From positions 14,654,434-14,718,433 of the forward strand of contig JAAOOA010000033.1 of NCBI GenBank assembly GCA_012861695.1: 64,000 nucleotides of DNA, written 5' to 3'. The notes beneath the pieces are model-generated. The model was not told where the DNA came from, did no database searches, and worked only from the letters and a program-made list of their open reading frames with translations. Made by a program: the position numbers and the translations under genes. Below are positions 27,001 to 39,074 of this stretch, in pieces (the stretch's first letter is position 1; each line of letters begins with the position of its first letter). Source of the DNA: Trematomus loennbergii. Lineage: Eukaryota > Chordata > Actinopteri > Perciformes > Nototheniidae.

Positions 27001-30000
27001 GACTTCTTGATTAGCTGTGGCATCGTACATTAATAATCATGCAGCGGATATGATCAGAGTGAAGAATCTGGGTTAAGAAACTATTTGGGTTAAAAAAAAA
27101 AAACGTGCAATTTCTGATTCTGTTAGAAAAAGAATCACAAGTTAACTCGCATAAGTTAGTAATCGTTTGAAATTACATGTTCCTGGGGGTTGATCATTGC
27201 TGTTAAGTTGCTTGTGGAGCAGTGCTGACCGTCATCTGAAGCCTAAAACCAAACTAAGACTACACCTTATAGGGACCCATTTAACGTTAAATCATAAATC
27301 AATTGTTTTAATTCCCAAAGATATGGAGGCTTTCCTTTCTAAAGAATATTCCCATATCTCACATGCTGCATCACACTCAGTTTACAACTCCCCCCAAAGA
27401 GGAGTGAAACTGTACCGAGTGTACGTTTGCTAGTGCCCCCCCCCACCATACGGAGTATCCTCCATACAAATAATGAAGTCAGGTGATGGAGTAAATCAGA
27501 TTTGAATATACTGGTACATTACTGTAATACTTTAGTGGCATACTGTATATATACTGGTCGATGACAAGGTACTTAACAGGCGCTCGTAAAAACCATTAAT
27601 GAGGAAACAAAGATAATAAACACAAGTTGAAACAGACACACAGCAAAAGATTGTCACTATATGAATTAAAGCATACCTCATAGTATTTTCCTTTCCTCTA
27701 CAAAAAGTGTTTTTATAGTATGTATTAAATGCCATAACCCAGACAGCAGCTACTGTAACATATACTGTAAGTGAGCCTCTGCCTCAAGTAGTAAACCGAT
27801 TTTACGACTTATGTATTTGTCATGATAAGGCGAGATGGCAATAACAGCAAAGAGTCGAGAGAGCAGCATTTTCCCTGCACTGAATATGTAATGGAAGGAG
27901 GTATAGCGTCTGTATGAAATTTTTATTGGTGACATGACGACAACCTTACATAACGTGCCCTCGTTTTCTCCAACTCAGAATAAAAATGTGATGAGAATAA
28001 AGGGCAAAGTCTATCTGATCTTTACGCAGCCTTTCTTTACATAGCTATAGGAATGTTTTATTTCTTCTTGTTCTTTCAGAGACAAAAAAAGAAAATAATT
28101 GCCATCCTTCGAACCTAAAAGAGAGCAGCTTCCGTAGACACTTTGAGTTTAGTTTGCTAAAGCAACACAATGACACACACCCACACCGACACCCACACTC
28201 AGTAGAAAACAGATTATAGATATCCTGGCATCAAGGACACATTGCTCCCTGGGGACACTCTGCTACTCGTTCTCACTTTAGTCAATATTACCTTCACATG
28301 CACCACTTATGAGGAAGCAAGTGTATTAATTTGTGTGTCTTGCCAGAGGGCAGCTCGTCTTGTTAAAAGTGGAACTCAGAACTTAAATGGTGAGGTGTAA
28401 GGTGTAAGTGCAGAGCAGGACAGGGAAGGGTTGAATGATCGGCGCCTTCAAGTCCACTTTTTTTTGTGGAACTTTTATTGTCATTACATAGTACAGGTAC
28501 TAGTAACGAAACGGTTTCCCTGCATTTGACCCATCCTTGTGCAGATACACATTTTCTAACTGGTTTGATTAAGCTGCACAGATGTGCACGTGCACATGGG
28601 TGATGCAACACGCATAACTATCTAGCTGCCAAGGGTAGCAACGCTAAATTCTAAGAACACTATAGCTTTCTCTTCTACATGGAAATGTAAGATGTTTGGT
28701 GTATGTTAGTGTCACAAGAAACCACCAAGCAACCCATACCAGGTAGCCAGTATAAAGAAGGATATTACCTGAACAAACTTAAGGTCTAAAACTTTCATAC
28801 ATGGAAAATAAATCCAAATACTAGTTAACAGGTTAAGTGAATATGGTTGTTTGTTGGACATTACCATCAAATTGAATGGCTGTGTAATGTGATCAGTGCC
28901 GAGAGTATCGATCTGGAGAATAAACTCAGTGTTTCATCCTGTGCTAGCTAATTGGTTATGTTTTAAAGGCATGCACGTTTATACACATTAAATCTGAGGC
29001 GAAATAAGATTAATCATTAAATGTTTAGAAAAGTGTGTTTGTCTCCTTCGAAGTCTAAACATAATTAAATGTGAGTGAATGCATTTATTGTGCATTAAAA
29101 AAAGGCACAAGGTCAAACCCCTCTTTGAAATTGGATTCAGACTTAAAGGAAAGCTAGACAAAAGCGCACATATCTATGCTCCTAAACATTAACTCTCTGA
29201 AGAAAGAAAACCATCGGTTTAGGAATGAACGTTAATATCCTGAGGATGCAGTGCATTAATAATGTAAAAGCTCACTCCGATTGTATCCGACATCAAGGTA
29301 CTGAACCAAAGAGTAACACATGCATTGGTGGGTTCAGTCGTAGTATTGTAGCCCCTAGGTTCTCCTCTTGGCAAACCGTCCAGTAGGGCTATCTATGGAT
29401 TAAGATCGTTTGTATTCTATTAGCATTATAGTGGAAGCAGCAAAAAAAAGCAGAGCTTAGCAAACTTCAAAAATCTGTTTAGTTATTCAAGTAATTTCTT
29501 TATTGTGCAATTGTCCAGTGGCAGAAAGTGGCCACTACAACCTGAACTGTGGTATAGTGCTGGGTACTTCAGTATCCTGGATTTTGAAATACAACCACTT
29601 CTTTTCTATGCAATGGATAGAGCCAATGAGGTACAATGCTGCTCTGGTGTGATAATGTCTGAAAGTATGAAGCCCATTTTGCTATCCAATATATTACATG
29701 TTTCAGGGTTATTTCTATAATAAAGCCAACTGAGTTGGACAATTGTTAGTTAGAATAAGTGAGTGTTAACATATTAAGAGTAATTATATTACTTTCAGTT
29801 AAAGCAAGGAAATGTGGAATGAGAAAGTGTAACTTCTGGTCTTGTTTAAATTGTATGCAAGTGCAGGACACAAAGTATGGATTGTCTCTGAGAACAGCAA
29901 AGTTTATGAATATCATTTTCTCAAACAAGGGATTTTGTTCAGGGGATATTTAGCCTATTCCTTGCACAACACTTGCTGTGGGCAATACAACTCACAGGCA

Positions 30001-30847
30001 ATGCCACATTCAGCCAGACTAGCTTCTAGTTAACACAATGAGTGACAACTATTGAGAAGTTATAATGATATTTATGAGACAGAGTTGGAGCTAAACAGTT
30101 TGAGCTGCATTATTATGAGTTTTTTTTACAGCAGCACCAAAGCACTGGGCATAAAGTTGGCGTGCTTCAGGGTGGAGTTAGTCAAATTGCCCACCCTTTG
30201 ATTAAACCATACTGAGCTAGGCTCCACAGCGGGCACATGGCGGCTGACCCTCAGCCCGACCTGAGGGCTGCTGGCATTTAGTGTTGTCTTCTGTTGACTC
30301 AAATGCAAGTTCCTAAACATTTTGTAATATTCAGCTGTCGTGACACATAACATAGTACTTCAGTAGCAAAGGCTTCGTGAGCTAATATGGATGCCAGTGA
30401 ATCGGCAATGACCTAAGTGTATGCTCTGTGACGGTATAAGGGAGCAATGATAACTGAATATCAGTGCTCCTCGACGGTTTCCATGGACTGTTTCTATGGC
30501 AGCCTCGGGTCGCACCATCACTGGTGGCGCTGGCTAGCTACCCACTCCGAAGCGTTTCAGTGAACTTGCAACCAAGTTTCATTTGGTTATTTAATGACAC
30601 CTGCTCAACTTGCTCAACTTGCAAATGACCAACGCTTAAAGCACGCGGAGGTTGATAGTTTAGCCGGGTCGTTTGCTGAGATTCCTGCATGATGCGCGGC
30701 TCTTCCATGGAACTTCTGGGTAACGTTAGTGGAACAAACAAAACTGCTATACAAGATTCCTTACTCACCTGTAATACTGCACAAAAGGTAAAACAGCGCA
30801 ACCCTGCCCCTCTGTCCAAGGAAACTCTGGTAATAAGACGGTAACAT
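18040..30847 (-). CDS. nectin3: Nectin-3, cell-adhesion immunoglobulin protein (tail A form, one-base frameshift in last exon)
   Basis: Single-pass adhesion protein of adherens junctions; nectins pair in trans and bind afadin. Exons: 30847-30769 (ATG; signal peptide [11 protein letters not shown] then VALFYLLCS), 24612-24265 (V-type Ig, NVTLEC to [12 protein letters not shown]), 23506-23207 (second Ig, [17 protein letters not shown]), 21672-21555 and 21231-21080 (third Ig, [17 protein letters not shown] to YRCEVAN), 18703-18040 ([16 protein letters not shown] transmembrane segment, then [14 protein letters not shown], ending [12 protein letters not shown]). [16 protein letters not shown] and [12 protein letters not shown] resemble nectin-3 rather than nectin-1 or -2; EWYV is the PDZ ligand. 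The six exons total 1661 nt, one short of 554 codons. The frame changes at a run of six C (coding strand) at about 18400-18405, between HELHPPK and [10 protein letters not shown]. Seven C would restore one frame of about 553 residues, close to human nectin-3 (549). All junctions are GT-AG. The a/b paralogue is not assigned. Confidence 0.92.
18948..19169. mobile_element. TTAA-type MITE (AAAGGGGACATATTATG termini)
   Basis: The left end is GTAAAGGGGACATATTATG and the right end TATGATATGTCCCCTTTAA, which are inverted copies. The flanks are GTAA and TTAA, so the left one appears mutated. It shares TCTGTCTGAATATACCTGT with the element at 7250-7653. It lies in the nectin-3 intron between exon 5 and tail A. 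Confidence 0.75.
21529..21554. repeat. (AC)13 microsatellite forming a splice donor
   Basis: Twenty-six bases of AC repeat. On the minus strand it is (GT)13 starting directly at the end of nectin-3 exon 4, so the first GT is the 5' splice site. Confidence 0.97.
22785..23107. mobile_element. Harbinger-like MITE
   Basis: The terminal inverted repeats are GTACGTCCACACGGTTCCG on the left and, complemented from the right, GTAACGTCCACACGGTTCCG. The body shows CATTCACTTTGAATGGGGTGA, GCCAATCAAA twice and high CpG. It matches the outer parts of the arms at 42982-43453 and 48405-48876 (CATTCACTTTGAATGGGGT, AACTGCATT, CGCTAGCCAATCAAACCGC). It sits in nectin-3 intron 3. The superfamily is inferred from that relation and the MADF relic there. 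Confidence 0.75.
24613..30768. other. Nectin-3 intron 1
   Basis: A 6.2-kb intron between the signal peptide exon and the first Ig exon, AT-rich with simple repeats. A 172-codon plus-strand open frame at 25051-25569 has no recognisable family. A LINE-like 3' fragment lies at 28461-28535. Nothing else could be supported. Confidence 0.7.
28461..28535. repeat. Degenerate LINE-type 3' fragment
   Basis: TTTTATTGTCATTACATAGTA followed by AACGAAACGG and CTGCATTTGACCCATCC resembles a dispersed 3' end common in teleost genomes (TTTATTGTCATT, AACGAAAT, GCATTTAACCCATCC). It is short and mutated; the family is not assigned. Confidence 0.45.
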
Positions 30848-32014
30848 TTTCAAAAGCAGTGCAGTCTCCTGCTACAGGATCCAAGCGTAGGCTGCATGCC
30901 AATTTAACGGTAGCCTATGTGCTGAACAGTGGAACCTCCTCAGCAACAACTCCGAACTGCATGTGGACTGTACCATCTGCAAAGAGCGGAGCGGGGAGAC
31001 CGCGAGCTCACCTGACAATAGAAGTAAGCGGTCATTTGTCGAGATCCTACAGCAACATCCCTCTGGAGGAATAATCCATTAGTATACACATTACGTCATC
31101 TCTGTGATAACCCGACACACATTGATTGATCAAATCACTTTATTCTTCGCTGTCTTTTACGGTTACTCAATGACTATACATCTACGAGGTTTTATCGCTG
31201 CCATAAAGCAAATGTATTAGGTCTGTTTTAATTGTTTCTCTTACTGCTAGATAGAAGGAGGTCCTGAAATGATTCAACAATTTTCAATTAAATTAGTTAG
31301 GCCGGTTAATTAAAGAAGAACTAATTCATTTTTGATGCAAATGAGGCCATCAAGTGTTCATTTCAAAAGCAACGTTTTCTCGTATAACTCTTTAACTATG
31401 AATTGTAGAAAAACATTTGTATTGACTGCTTGGCCCAAATGAGGCAGTCCGGCCAATAGATTTAATTGTCCAACCATGCCGGCTTTTGTCATACAGACCA
31501 CGCCTATTATCACAATTTCGCTATTTGAAACAATAGTTGTGTCACAATTCTACAACATTATCTGGCTGCATAAGGCTGCCAAATGAAAAGATGTATAGTT
31601 GCTTATAGTCAGTCAACAAGTTCATCTTTGTGAATGATGTGTGTGGGTGCGATAGGATGGGTGTTGGGGGGCCAGCACCCCTTTCTGCTAACAGAGAGCT
31701 AACCAGGTCAGTGCTTTCATTTGAGTCTCAGTGCTGTCTTCTGGAGAGCCACCAGGGATACAATTACTCTCCCACTATCCCATTCATCTCAACTCTATAG
31801 AGCAAGCGTTTGTGTGCACCACGCAAGCCTGCTTTATTCTATTTTATTTGTCTAAATCTATCTTAAAGTGGGTAAAATTAGTGCAATGAATATTCTCATT
31901 GTTCTTAAATGCATTCAGAACATTTTGCTTTGAGTAGGCTACAATGGATCAACATGAAAGCTATATGTTGCTTTGGCAGCTCATTTATGACGAAGTAGAA
32001 GTGCAGGCTAAACA

Positions 32015-32051
<37 letters not shown>

Positions 32052-33755
32052 CATAATTCAATTTAGGGGCTTCTTCTAAAATGAAAGCCATTTGGAAACT
32101 TTCCCGCTGACTTTTTCACAACCCTTAGACTTTCCCTTTGTAATGTATTACTCTCTGATTTGATTTTCCTTGATATAACGTTTTCTAATAAAATACAACA
32201 TATTTTTAATTACATATGGCCCAAAAAGTACACTAAATCATAATTTAAACGTTGTCTGGAAAAGTCTGTGGGCTTTTCTTATAACATCTCAGTTGATTAG
32301 CAAGGAACACTGAGCTACATTTCTGTACCTTCCTTTGTTCATGTATTTGACTCATACATAATTGTCTTTTTCTGAATGCACTCCCTGTGAGCACAGTAGC
32401 CTATGGAAACACCATGCACAACTCAGAGGAAAGACTTAACCTGTGTGTGACCAAAAAGTAAAACTGAGTTAATGAAAGTAGACATTCACACAAAGCCACA
32501 GAATCCATGTTCTATGTGGATGATGTGAAGTATTTTGTGATCATGATAACAACCCTTCTTTTCTGCTCGCTTCTGCTCTCTCTAAACTAAAGCTGCTCTC
32601 TGTCACCAGGTACTTCTCTCTCAGGAATGTTTTTCACCCCTTCAAGTGCTCTTTCATGAAGGCCAGAGAGGTATTGAGAGGGCTTCAGGATTGTGCCGGA
32701 GTAAAGATCGGTTAAATTAGTCCACCTCCTGCTCAGACGCTTCTTTTATTCTGCGGGTCAGCACCTCCCTCCCTGTTTACCCACATAAATTGGTCTCTCT
32801 CTGTTTTCTGTCTCTATTCTTTCTCCCACACATACCTCCATTGTGACTGTGAGAAAGCGGAGGAGACAGGAATTTCATCATAATGTCAAAGTTACTGAAC
32901 ATCCTTGATTTTCAAAGTCTCACACAAGTTTCCTCAGGTGATTTAAAGACTGATATAAAAGTCTGCAGTTACAGCCAGAGTGTAAATTATTGACAGACCA
33001 AAAGTGACATCTGCTGGCTGAAAGAATGAAGTCTTTACATCCACGTTCAGACTTACATGTGGCATCATGCTTTTCAAATGTGTCTTGCCCTCTTTGAAAC
33101 AACAGCTTAGAACTTAACAGTATCTATGTGTAATTATTGACTTTCAGTTTGATCATTATTAGTTAATATTGTGTTTTACAATATTTTAGACAGCTCATAA
33201 ATAATTACCATATTATCTCCATGATAAGGTCTTTTCATCAGCCTTACTAAAGGACATACTAAACGTTGATTAATTTTATTTCATGTGAAATTCAAAATGT
33301 TGTATTTACTGTATATGCTTTTCATATGTTGTTAATCAGCATCTTAGTTAATTTTTGAGGAAATCTTACATTTACAATTTACGATTTAATCATCATTATT
33401 AGGTGAAATATCAGAAGAAAAAAAAACTTTACAATATTTAGACATTATTATATCACATACATGTCATTGAGAGCGTTATATATAAGTTGTGTTTATTTGT
33501 TTATTTAGTATAGCGAAACAGTCTAGATACTCATCATTTCTGACAATGGATTATTGTCATTTCTGTCAGCTTTTATTATGATCACATGCGTTTGATAGCA
33601 TTTTAAATTCTGACCTAAATGTTAGATACAATTTATCATACATTTTCTCATTTTCACACAAAGAAAAAAAAGTATTTCCTGCAAAGACAAGTCAGCATTT
33701 ATACTCAACATTATTGTAAGCAAAAACAGACCCACATGATTACTGTGTTTGATCT
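30848..33755. other. Intergenic region upstream of nectin-3
   Basis: The first 170 bases upstream of the nectin-3 ATG are the probable 5' UTR and promoter, with a GC-richer patch near 30980-31010 (GAGCGGAGCGGGGAGACCGCGAG) and no TATA box seen. The rest is AT-rich with no supported gene. An (AAT)12 microsatellite lies at 32015-32050. Confidence 0.5.
32015..32050. repeat. (AAT)12 microsatellite
   Basis: Twelve uninterrupted AAT units in intergenic DNA. Confidence 0.95.
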
Positions 33756-34697
33756 CTATACCGTAGGAAATGTCTTAGCGGTGATTTTGAAGCCAAAGGT
33801 GAAATAGTATTTAAAGACATGTCTGAAGGTTTGATCTCTCAGGCCATATATGAGTGGGCTCAAAAACTTAGGGAAAATTATAAGGCATAAAAAGAGAGCA
33901 TACTGGACATTTGTGGCGAGGGTGAGATTACCCTTCCACATGCTGTCTGAGTTTATCGTATTAAACACAGTGGAGGTGAGACACATGAACACCTGCAGCA
34001 GATGCAACAGCACTGTTTTATAAGCTTTACTGCCTTTACTCTCAGTAGAACACGAAGAAGAGGCAGAGGCTGACCTCACAGTGATCATGATAGCAAAAAA
34101 AGTGTAGATGATGATAATAATTACACATGTAAATAACACAATGATGAAGGCATTGTTTGTATTCGAATAAAGTTGTTGCCGGTAGAGGTGTCTGTGGCAA
34201 AACCTCGGCACAGTGTAGTTTGTATTCTCTACACTGACAAACAGAAAAAGCTGTGTGAAGGAGTCTAAAGAGGCCACGGTCCACATCACAGCGATGGCCA
34301 CTCCTGTCGTCCTGGTGGTTACAATATCTGCATGCCTCAGTGGAAAACAAATGGCAACATATCTCTCCAAAGACATCACAGCCAGGTTTAGGGGGGATAT
34401 TTTAAAAGTGAAGGTTGCAAATATTGTGAGAATAATACAAATGTAGCTCATCATTCTGACCATGGTCACAGCAAAGATGTACAGCAACATGGTCATTAAA
34501 AGCTGCAGAGATTCAGACAAAAGTAAATGACCAAACAGGATATAACGGGGGGTCTCCAGGAGGAGAGGCTTGCTCAACAAGGCGAACAACATGACAGCGT
34601 TTACGTAGAGAAAGAAAAGACATGGTAGCATTGAGAGCACAGCTTTAACAGGCACGTGAAACTGCATCTGCTGGGTTACTTCTGTGGTGTCATTCAT
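33756..34697 (-). CDS. Odorant receptor, OR131-2-like (7TM GPCR), intact copy
   Basis: A 313-residue rhodopsin-class receptor in one coding exon, expected in olfactory sensory neurons. The chosen start is the ATG giving MNDTTEVTQQ, which puts an N-glycosylation site (NDT) at the extreme N-terminus as is usual; in-frame ATGs at 34730 and 34745 would add 11 or 16 residues. Seven hydrophobic segments are visible. MSLERYVAICFPLRHAD after TM3 replaces the mammalian MAYDRYVAIC, and SPLIYGLRDQTFRHVF closes TM7 in place of NPxIY; PLLLETPRYILFGHLL in TM1-2 is typical of the fish OR131-2-like group. It forms a tandem pair with 36830-37770, in the same orientation. Both copies have a TATA box and a GTAAGT donor upstream, so a short noncoding first exon is likely. 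The ligand is unknown. Confidence 0.93.
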   Translation of the reverse strand: MNDTTEVTQQMQFHVPVKAVLSMLPCLFFLYVNAVMLFALLSKPLLLETPRYILFGHLLLSESLQLLMTMLLYIFAVTMVRMMSYICIILTIFATFTFKISPLNLAVMSLERYVAICFPLRHADIVTTRTTGVAIAVMWTVASLDSFTQLFLFVSVENTNYTVPRFCHRHLYRQQLYSNTNNAFIIVLFTCVIIIIIYTFFAIMITVRSASASSSCSTESKGSKAYKTVLLHLLQVFMCLTSTVFNTINSDSMWKGNLTLATNVQYALFLCLIIFPKFLSPLIYGLRDQTFRHVFKYYFTFGFKITAKTFPTV

Positions 34698-34929
34698 GAC
34701 CGCAGCTTCATGCAGCGTCTGTAAAAGCATGGCACACAATCTCACCCATCCTTAATAAACATTATGAACAAGTCCTGAATGTTGAAGCCTGTTTATTTTG
34801 AAAAATAATAACTTAAATAATCATGTTGAAGCCTGCAACAAAGCCACAAATCAAACATCACAATGAATATATCAGAAACAAATAATATTTGCAGTTAAAG
34901 GCATGATGAATAGATACATGAGACACATT

Positions 34930-34935
34930 ACTTAC
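34930..34935 (-). promoter_or_regulatory. Probable splice donor of noncoding first exon, receptor copy 1
   Basis: Minus strand GATGTAAGT, a consensus donor, lies about 90 nt downstream of the TATA box and about 230 nt upstream of the coding ATG. The same GTAAGT occurs at 38002-38007 in copy 2. The matching acceptor was not resolved. Confidence 0.4.
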
Positions 34936-35022
34936 ATCTCACCGCTGTGATCTGACTTCATTTAACAATGAAGGTTCCCTCTACAACTTTGAGGAATGAT
35001 TCACCCTTCTTCTTAGCACCAC

Positions 35023-35030
35023 CTTTTATA
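35023..35030 (-). promoter_or_regulatory. TATA box of odorant receptor copy 1
   Basis: Minus strand TATAAAAG, conserved at the same distance upstream of copy 2 (38091-38098). It is followed by the shared stretch CATTGTTAAATGAAG near 34960. Confidence 0.6.
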
Positions 35031-35040
35031 AGTAAGCTTT

Positions 35041-36829
35041 GTCTTGACAACATCACCTGTCAGTCTAACAGCCAGTCAAAGCTCTGCGTTGTTTATCTGT
35101 TTTTCTTTGCAGGACAGTTTGAAAAGGTGGCTGCGACCGGCGCAAACATTTAAATGTTTTCTTTATTTATAGAGACATAACAATGTTGTATCTGCTTTAT
35201 TTATTCTTTGAGGGCACAGTTTGCCAAGATCCATTGAAATGCAATGAGGATATTACTTAATGGACATGTGTGCCCAGTGACCACCTGTGGAGATAAAATG
35301 TACACTTAAAGTTCCTTCATACAATTATATTGCATGAATACTGCAGTATATCAACTTCAACAACACAGTTCATGTTCATTTCCAATTCAAATGTGTGCAG
35401 GCTTACTTTCAAAGTGTTGTTAAAACTGAGACAACACCAAAAAACACATAAAGTGATGCCAATCTAGATAATTAAAAATGATATGTATATGAAACCCAAC
35501 TTGTATGCAAGACGATTACTTTTACATTTGTTATGAATGACTTTTGTTGTATAGATTTTACATTTTTCCGAACATGACATGCAGAACATTTCAAATCATT
35601 AATTCTCTGAAAACATTTCTAAAGTGTAAACATGTTAAAACACAGGTTGCATTTTCCCATTGTTTACATAATGTTTTTGTTTTTTTACATTTAGCAGCTA
35701 TGTTAGTGTTAAACTCTAAACCCGAAGCAAAGTACAGCTACTGTAATGCTGAAGGGATTTGTTTGGGTTATTCTCAGTGTTTAAATGGAATACAGCACAT
35801 TTCTTAGGACAAGTGAACCTTTGGAGATTTCTCATACCACATTTGATCCATGATTTGGTAAGGTCTTTTCATCACCCTTACTAAATGAAATACTATGATT
35901 TGTATTTGATGTGAAATTTGCAATGTTATATTCGAATGCTCTTATTTGGTGTAAATCAGTTTTACAATGGAGAACAGCATTCTTTAAGGTTCCTTAATAA
36001 AGTTCCCTTCATATATAATGTATGCATAAGTAAATGATTTATTTTAGGGTTTAATTGTATATTCACGTTGAGAATACAAAAAGTTAAGATGCTCAAGATT
36101 TTAATAAAATATATAATGCAAGCAAAGAAATGTCAGATATTTAAGAGCAAAGCAAGAACTATTGCCTCTTTTGCTTCCAAAGTTAAGACAGTTGTTGGAC
36201 CTATAGATGTGTATTTTATTTATAAAGAAGGAGAAGCGAATAGTGATGTGTGCATCTTAAAACTGCGATGACAGTGTTACAAAAACAATGTTCACTGTGA
36301 ACTGAGGGAAATATTGTAGATGAAAAATTGATAAACCCCAACCAAATAAACATTTTTAACCTTTAAATAAAAGTTTTGTGTTTCATAGTGCTATCAAATA
36401 CATCACAAAGTTCACAATCATACCGTACATGGATCATTAAATGTCCGGTATAGTTATATACTATATTGTCTCTAAAAAAACTGATATTTTGAAGACTAAT
36501 TACACTGTGGCTTGACACAGTATAATTATTCTGTTATTATTTTATATTGATTTACAATGTTTTTATATAAAAAGTGATTTAACATTTTCCGCACTTTTCC
36601 TTGTTATTATCAGAACATTTGCAGTTTACAGTTTTAAAAAAAAAGAAAGAAGAAAACAATGATAAAAAACACATTTTTTATTCTGACATGAATCTGACTA
36701 CATACAATTTATCATACATTTTGTCATGCTCTTAAGTAAATCACACAAGGACACAAACTTAAGTCCTGCAAATACAAGTCAGCATTTATACTTAACATGA
36801 TTGAGCAAGCAAAAAAACAACACCAGAAC
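35041..36829. other. AT-rich spacer between the two odorant receptors
   Basis: No supported gene. Small open frames (35544-35807, 36068-36271) are lysine-rich or biased AT translations with no family resemblance. The end nearest copy 2 has the same GCAAATACAAGTCAGCATTTA stretch found downstream of copy 1 (near 33680), marking the duplication. Confidence 0.6.
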
Positions 36830-37770
36830 TCATACTGTAGGAAATGGCTTAGTAGTGGTTTTAAAGCCAAAGGTGAAATAATATATGAAGACATGTCTGA
36901 AGGTTTGATCTCTCAGGCCATATATGAGTGGGCTCAAACACTTAGGGAAAATTATAAGGCATAAAAAGAGAGCATACTGGACTTTTGTGGCGATGGCGAA
37001 ATTACCTCCCCATAGGCTGTCTGAGTTGATCGTATTAAACACAGTGGAGGTGAGACACAGGAACACCTGCAGCAGATGCAACAGCACTGTTTTATAGGCT
37101 TTACTGCCTTTACTCTCAGTAGAAGACGAAGAAGAACAAGAGGCTGACCTCACAGTGATCATGATAGCAAAAAAAGTGTAGATAATAACCATAATTACAA
37201 ATACAAATACCACAATGATGAAGGCATTGTTTATAGTTGTATAAAGTTGTTGACGGTAGAGGTGTCTGTGGCAAAACCTCGGCACAGTGTAGTTTGTATT
37301 CTCTACACTGACAAACAAAAAAGCTGCGTGAACAAGTCTAAAGAGGCCACGGTCCACATCCCAGCGATGGCCACTCTTGTTGTCCTGGTGGTTACAATAT
37401 CTGCATGCCTCAGTGGAAAACAAATGGCAACATATCTCTCCAAAGACATCACAGCCAGGTTTAGGGGGGATATTTTAAAAGTGAAGGTTGCAAATATTGT
37501 GAGAATCATACAAATGTAGCTCATCATTCTGACCATGGTCACAGCAAAGATGTACAGCAACATGGTCATTAAAAGCTGCAGAGATTCAGACAAAAGTAAA
37601 TGACCAAACAGGATATAACGGGGGGTCTCCAGGAGGAGAGGCTTGCTCAACAAGGCGAACAACATGACAGCGTTTACGTAGAGAAAGAAAAGACATGGCA
37701 GCATTGAGAGCACAGCTTTAACAGGCACGTGAAACTGCATCTGCTGGGTTACTTCTGTGGTGTCATTCAT
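36830..37770 (-). pseudogene. Odorant receptor OR131-2-like, second copy with one-base frameshift
   Basis: A close tandem duplicate of the receptor at 33756-34697, with the same start (MNDTTEV), ERYVAICFPLRH after TM3 and SPLIYGLRDQTFRHVF in TM7. Its length is 941 nt against 942 in copy 1. The difference is a run of six A at 37317-37322 (plus strand) where copy 1 has AGAAAAA (34243-34249). The frame breaks after TM4 (FTQLF) and continues in another frame (FLFVSVENTNYTVPRFC). No other stop or frameshift is present, so the lesion is either very recent, polymorphic, or a consensus error. If real, the protein would stop after about 155 residues. Confidence 0.85.
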
Positions 37771-38090
37771 GACCGCAGCTTCATGCAGCGTCTGTAAAAG
37801 CATGGCACACAATTGCACCCATCCTTAATAAACAGTATGAACAAGTCCTGAAAAATAATAACTTAAATAATAATTTTAAAGCCTGCAACAAAGCCACAAA
37901 TCAATAAAACAATTGACATATGACAATAAATACCTCAGACACATTTAATCTATGCAGTTAATAGCATGATGAATAGATCATTTGTAAGCATGAGACACAG
38001 TACTTACATGTTATTGCTGTGATCTACCTTCATTTAACAATGAAGGTTCTGTGAACAACTGGAATGAATCATCGTACTTAGCATCACGTC

Positions 38091-38098
38091 CTTTTATA
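38091..38098 (-). promoter_or_regulatory. TATA box of odorant receptor copy 2
   Basis: Minus strand TATAAAAG, collinear with the TATA box of copy 1. The duplicated block therefore includes the promoter. A consensus donor GTAAGT follows at 38007-38002. Confidence 0.6.
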
Positions 38099-38550
38099 AG
38101 AAAGCTCTGCCTTGACAACATCACCTGTGTCAGTTAACCAACCAGTCAAAGCTCTTTGTTGTTTATGTTTATTTTTTTAACAAGTTGGATGCTACTAGAG
38201 CAGTAGATATTGATCTGCTCATTGGAGCATACATCCGCTTTAGTGTTATTTAACTTTATTTTTAAGCCTGAGTGCACAGTTTGCCCAAATCCATAGAATT
38301 TGCTAATGCATGAAGTAAAGGTTATCAATACTTCAATATTTGAACTACAACAATATAGCCTATAGTTACCTATAGAGGTAATAGAGCTTATTCAAATGTA
38401 TTTAGGACCACTTCAACAGTGAGCTACAGAAATAAAACTTAACCAAGTAAAGTGTATGCTCATTTAGATTATTGAAAATATACCTGATCAATAATATGAA
38501 TATTAAAACATAATATGAAACACGGATCTGCACTCAATTTGCTTACATAC

Positions 38551-38730
38551 TTTTTTTTCCTTCTAATTTGTTATTATTTGGTGCATGCAGGAAACATACT
38601 ACCAATAGAGATACATTGCTTCTAAAATCGTTCTGTGTCAGAATACTGAGATCTGTATTGTTTTTAACTCTTTTTCCTTCTAATTTGTTATTATTTACAT
38701 TGCTTTTAAAATCGTTCTGTGTGACACAGA
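38551..38730. repeat. Imperfect direct repeat
   Basis: CCTTCTAATTTGTTATTATTT followed by ACATTGCTT and TAAAATCGTTCTGTGT occurs twice. The first copy has an extra segment of about 30 bp between the two blocks. Confidence 0.75.
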
Positions 38731-38987
38731 AAAATGCGAAAATCGTGTTGGTGAACACGAATCAATAGATTAATTTTGTGACTATAACACGAAATGCCGT
38801 GAGACTGTGCGTGCACATGTTTGTTATTTTGACGTGTGCTTTTAAAATATATGTGTCGAAGACAATCACTTTTAAAATAGCTTTTAGTAACTTTCTTTTG
38901 TCTACCCTTTCCTTATTCTTAAAATGACCTGCAATATTTCTAGTGTGAACATGTTAAAACACATAATTGCATTTTCACATTGCTTAC

Positions 38988-39074
38988 AGTCAGTATGCTA
39001 ACAATTAGCTGCTGTGTTAGCATAATTTCTTAGTCAGTATGCTAACATTTAGCTGATATGTTAGCATAATGTAT
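38988..39074. repeat. Two tandem copies of a 43-44 bp unit
   Basis: Units begin AGTCAGTATGCTAACA at 38988 and 39032 and differ at a few positions. Each contains GCTAACA and TGTTAGC, so each unit can also fold on itself. Confidence 0.85.

Noticed and set aside
30538..30819. Open frame [10 protein letters not shown] starting at a TTG as the nectin-3 start
   Set aside because: The ATG at 30847 is in another frame, gives a proper hydrophobic signal peptide and joins in phase to the V-type Ig exon. The TTG frame does not.
38988..39074. Short tandem repeats as a CRISPR array
   Set aside because: Only two adjacent units without spacers, in a vertebrate genome.
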